In this document: positions 61,080 to 64,000 of the stretch, piece by piece
How positions within the stretch are numbered: the stretch's first letter is position 1
Layout: the number at the start of each line of letters is the position of its first letter
Assembly: GCA_008692225.1 (NCBI GenBank)
Contig: VICG01000009.1
Coordinates: 248,001 to 312,000, forward strand
DNA: 64,000 bases
Direction: 5' to 3'
Origin: Monilinia fructicola
Lineage: Eukaryota > Ascomycota > Leotiomycetes > Helotiales > Sclerotiniaceae
Made by a program: the position numbers and the translations under genes
The notes under the pieces: model-generated
The model's database searches: none
Told to the model about the DNA's origin: nothing
What the model saw: only the letters and a program-made list of their open reading frames with translations

Positions 61080-61841
61080 ATATCTAATATACAATTAATA
61101 CCTCTTAACCTCCCTACCTAGGTACATATATACCCACCCCATCAACCTCCCTCTCTCCCTCCATAAGGTTACTTGTACATACAATAAAGATTCCGATGTA
61201 CAACCCCCCACCACACCACACAACACCACACCACACTACACCACACCACACAACCCAACCCAACACAAATATCTACGAAACAAACTACGAGTACTCGAGT
61301 ACAGGACCTAGAATCGAACGTTTACGGGTACCACCTACTGTACTCTATGCATGCGTGCATGCGTGTGCGTGCAGATATACAGATATACATACGTACGTAC
61401 GTACATACAGACTATAGTATAGTACAGTATAGTACAGTACAGTACAGTGATCATACCATACCATACAAACTTATCCAATTCTCTGTCTCGGAGATCGGAA
61501 AGGAAGAATGTTGTCTACTGTACAATGTACATACATACTCCATGCCTATCCAGGTATATAGAGTTTGCCAGTGCAAAGCATATTAGATTTAAGCTATCAA
61601 TCTACCAATCTACAACCAAAAGACGAAGAGGTTTCATTTTAATGTCAGATTAATCTATCCTTGTTATTTCTGTGACTGTAATACAATTGAATAATGTCCG
61701 ATGCCCCGTCCTATCCTATCCCATCCCATCCATCCCATTCCTTTCCAATTCTCATCGCAATATTATCGAATAAATACAATCTGCTTCCTTCATCCCTCAT
61801 CCATGCATGTTCTCATCTACGATATTCTAATATCTATAGAT
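61080..61841. other. Intergenic 3' of carboxypeptidase Y, repeat-rich
   Basis: TACCTAGGTA at 61115-61124, (CCACA)n at 61206-61262, TATAC/CGTA repeats at 61374-61408, and GTACAGTATA repeats at 61417-61450. The part nearest the gene is presumably its 3' UTR. No gene seen. Confidence 0.5.
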
Positions 61842-63642
61842 CTAAAGAGTATAATCACTCAACCATTTGTTGAGGAAATCTAATGAAGCCTCTGGTTGAT
61901 CCATGGGAACCATGTGTCCAGCACCAAAGATACGTGCAAAGGTGAAGTTACCACTGCTCTTAAAGGTACCAGTCTTGTGTCCATTCTCCAATTGAAGGTC
62001 CTTGGTCTTGGCAGCATTGAAACCCTTTTGTCCAGGCCATTCAAGGGCCTCGGTCCAGGCTTGGTTTCCGAGCCAGTTGCAGATGAAATCAGCATCACCA
62101 GCATAGATCAAGACTGGGATTTGCTCGAGGATGCTTGGGACCAATCGGTGGAAAGGTTGCATCCAGTCACCTTGGAAGAGGAAGTTTCGGTTGATATCAA
62201 AGTTGCAGCTGTCATAACTGCTGACTTCAACACCGAGCTCCTTTTGAACATCTGCCTTGTTCAAAAATTCGCTAATCCATCCAAGAGCAGAGTAGCACAA
62301 GTTGCTGCTGTCTTCACACTTTCCACGAATATCATATACGTTCTATAAGATATTAGCACATGGTGTTGGAAAAGACATTGAGTTCACATACCTGTCCGGT
62401 TCTTTGGTATGGTCCCATCATAGCATTGTTGCAGTAAATGCTTGCTGGAACACAAGACCAAACACTCTGGCTATCATAACAGTTTTGAATCAAACTTTGG
62501 CAACGAGGAAGAGCATTGTCCATAGCTTGACACTCACTGGAGTCAAGAACAGCTGGGTATCCTCCCTTTCCACAAGCCATTGGTCTGTAGTGTTCGTATT
62601 GTGTAAGTCCATCGGTCAAGCCGTTACCGATGAGGACGGACTTCAAGTTGATGTTACGCTTCTTGTGAGATAAAATCTCAGATGTGAAAACTGGAATGTA
62701 GTGACCAGCATAAGATTCACCAGCGATGTGGAAATCTTGCTTGGCATACTCAGGGAATTGCTTGAAGAACAAGGTGAGAAGAGCATAGACGTCCTTGCCA
62801 GCAGCAATTGTGTTGCTAACAGATCCACCACTGTATGAGTATCCAACATTAACTGGTTGATCAAGGAAGATAACGGAAGCATTAGCATTCCATGAGTATG
62901 GGTTGTTGTGTAATTTGAGGTTCTTGTCGATTGAGGCAGGGCCAAGTTCGAGGAAGAGACCAGTTAAAGAAGAGCATCCCGGGCCACCGTTCAACCAAAG
63001 AACAACCGGATCATTCTTTGGGTCATTTCTAGATTCAAAGAACCCTGAGTTTGATTAGCGAATCCATTTGAAGTAGGTAAAGGCGTCTGGAAGGATAGCG
63101 GTGGCATCAAACCGAGAAATGCGCTAGATATCATCAAGAGAACGGCAATACTCACAATAGAACAAATGCTTATCATTCTCCTCATCATCCAAGTATCCAC
63201 TGTATTGCTTGACCTTATCAACACCAAGCTTAGCAGGATCAACCTTCTTAGCTCTCATGTTATATTTCTCAAGCTTTCCATCAATCTCACGTTCTTTCTC
63301 GCCCTTGGAGTTCTCAACCCACACACTTTGGATATCTGCACCTTTGACAATGTAATCCCAAGTCGTATCGGGTTTTCTTGTATGTGGCTTTGGTTGAGAG
63401 AAGAGCGTTGCCTTGTCCATTGCTTCCGGGAAAAGCATGGCTACTTCATTCCAGATAGCTTTGGCTTCGGAGGTCATCCCTTTCATGGAATCCGTGAGAT
63501 GACTCAAAGATTCCATTGATTTAGACCAAGCATCAGAGACTGGCTTTGTTGCTGATTGAAATGGATTCTGAAGGACTTGTTGTTGAGGTGTGATAGATGC
63601 AGCCGCTGCGCCCATGAGGACGGTTGATGCGAGGAGCTTCAT
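61842..63642 (-). CDS. cpyA: Vacuolar carboxypeptidase Y (S10 serine carboxypeptidase)
   Basis: Minus-strand exons: 63642-63156, 63044-62392, 62342-61842. Introns are 111 and 49 bp (GTGAGT..CTCAG, GTATGT..TATAG), phases agree, and the product is 546 residues, the usual length for fungal CPY. The start [17 protein letters not shown] is a signal peptide, followed by an about 110-residue pro-region and the mature enzyme ([20 protein letters not shown]). Catalytic elements: [28 protein letters not shown] (Ser about 273), [14 protein letters not shown] (Asp about 465) and [15 protein letters not shown] (His about 522). CPY is activated in the vacuole and removes C-terminal residues during peptide turnover. 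A TATA-like TATAAATAAAA lies about 45 bases upstream of the ATG. No frameshift. Confidence 0.95.
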
Positions 63643-64000
63643 GATGAAGAAGTGACGGAGTGATACGATAGAAGCTCTAGTATGATTTTATTTATATTCT
63701 GATATAAGGCATTCAAAAAGGGATTGATGTTGTGATGAAAAGAAGGGAGATGAAGATGAAGATGAAGATGAAGATGATAAAGAAGAAAGAAAGAAGGATG
63801 GAAAGATGGAGAGATAGATGAATAGATAGATGGATGGATAGATAAATGAATGGCTAGGCGGATGGATGACTTTCAACCTTCAAGGCGGTCAATGGGTGAG
63901 TAAGTACCTAGGTACCTACCTAGGAACCTAGTAAGTTGATAGGGTAACCAAGAGCTACCTACATTGCTGATGTGCTTGCTTGCTTGGTGGTTTGTGCTCG
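63643..64000. promoter_or_regulatory. Upstream region of carboxypeptidase Y
   Basis: TATAAATAAAA on the minus strand (63686-63696) is a candidate TATA element. GATGAA and GATA/GGAT microsatellites fill 63747-63845, and TACCTAGGTA is at 63905-63914. Confidence 0.4.

Noticed and set aside
24225..63642. Secondary-metabolite or effector gene cluster
   Set aside because: No PKS, NRPS, terpene synthase, P450 or cluster regulator is present, and the genes are housekeeping types with unrelated roles apart from the transporter/GH127 pair.
1..64000. CRISPR arrays
   Set aside because: Repeats are contiguous satellites without unique spacers, and the genome is eukaryotic.
1..64000. tRNA, 5S or other structured RNA genes
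   Set aside because: A visual search for T-loop (GGTTCRANNCC) and A-box motifs with matching acceptor stems gave no candidate. A tRNAscan-SE or Infernal run would be decisive.

Overview
The window is nuclear DNA of a filamentous ascomycete (Pezizomycotina). The evidence is many short spliceosomal introns (about 47-140 bp, GT..AG, with CTAAC/CTGAT-type branch sites), a FlbD-type two-repeat Myb regulator, fungal S10 carboxypeptidases, a CAS1-type acyltransferase, and AT-only islands with inverted-repeat ends that look like RIP-mutated transposons. A leotiomycete such as a Botrytis/Sclerotinia/Monilinia relative is my best guess, made from general protein resemblance and not from any search.

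Layout. 1-3.9 kb: 3' part of a large DH-PH (RhoGEF-like) gene (+). 3.9-10.4 kb: no gene, but a 1-kb heptanucleotide satellite. 10.4-11.5 kb: flbD-like Myb gene (-). 11.5-24.2 kb: a 12.7-kb gene desert upstream of it. 24.2-25.0 kb: ureidoglycolate lyase (-). 25.9-27.4 kb: an acidic/basic nuclear-looking protein (+). 27.4-32.3 kb: no gene, with a degraded AT-rich element. 32.3-33.7 kb: NCBP3-like cap-binding protein (+). 34.7-36.7 kb: an unrecognised coiled-coil protein of four exons (+). 37.2-41.9 kb: a divergent pair, an MFS sugar transporter (-) and a GH127 beta-L-arabinofuranosidase (+), sharing a 447-bp promoter with repeated CreA-type sites. 41.9-47.5 kb: no gene, with a well-preserved MITE and an AT island. 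47.5-49.0 kb: fatty-acid elongase (+). 49.3-50.3 kb: a cluster of simple repeats. 50.4-53.1 kb: CAS1-like glycan O-acyltransferase (-). 55.3-57.4 kb: secreted S10 carboxypeptidase (-). 57.4-61.8 kb: a second MITE and a 1.8-kb RIP-like island. 61.8-63.6 kb: vacuolar carboxypeptidase Y (-).

Genes working together. The only clear functional unit is the transporter/GH127 pair. The GH127 protein shows no signal peptide, so import of an arabinoside followed by cytosolic cleavage is the natural reading. The other genes are housekeeping or developmental: allantoin catabolism, very-long-chain fatty acids, mRNA cap binding, Rho signalling, vacuolar and secreted proteolysis, glycan acylation and conidiation control.

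A notable global pattern is that five of the twelve well-supported genes read through only if one extra base is ignored. Eight sites show this. All shift the same way and almost all lie in homopolymer runs. I read this as probable base-calling insertion error, not true pseudogenes, but the window alone cannot prove it. No tRNA, rRNA, CRISPR array, complete transposase gene or secondary-metabolite cluster was recognised.
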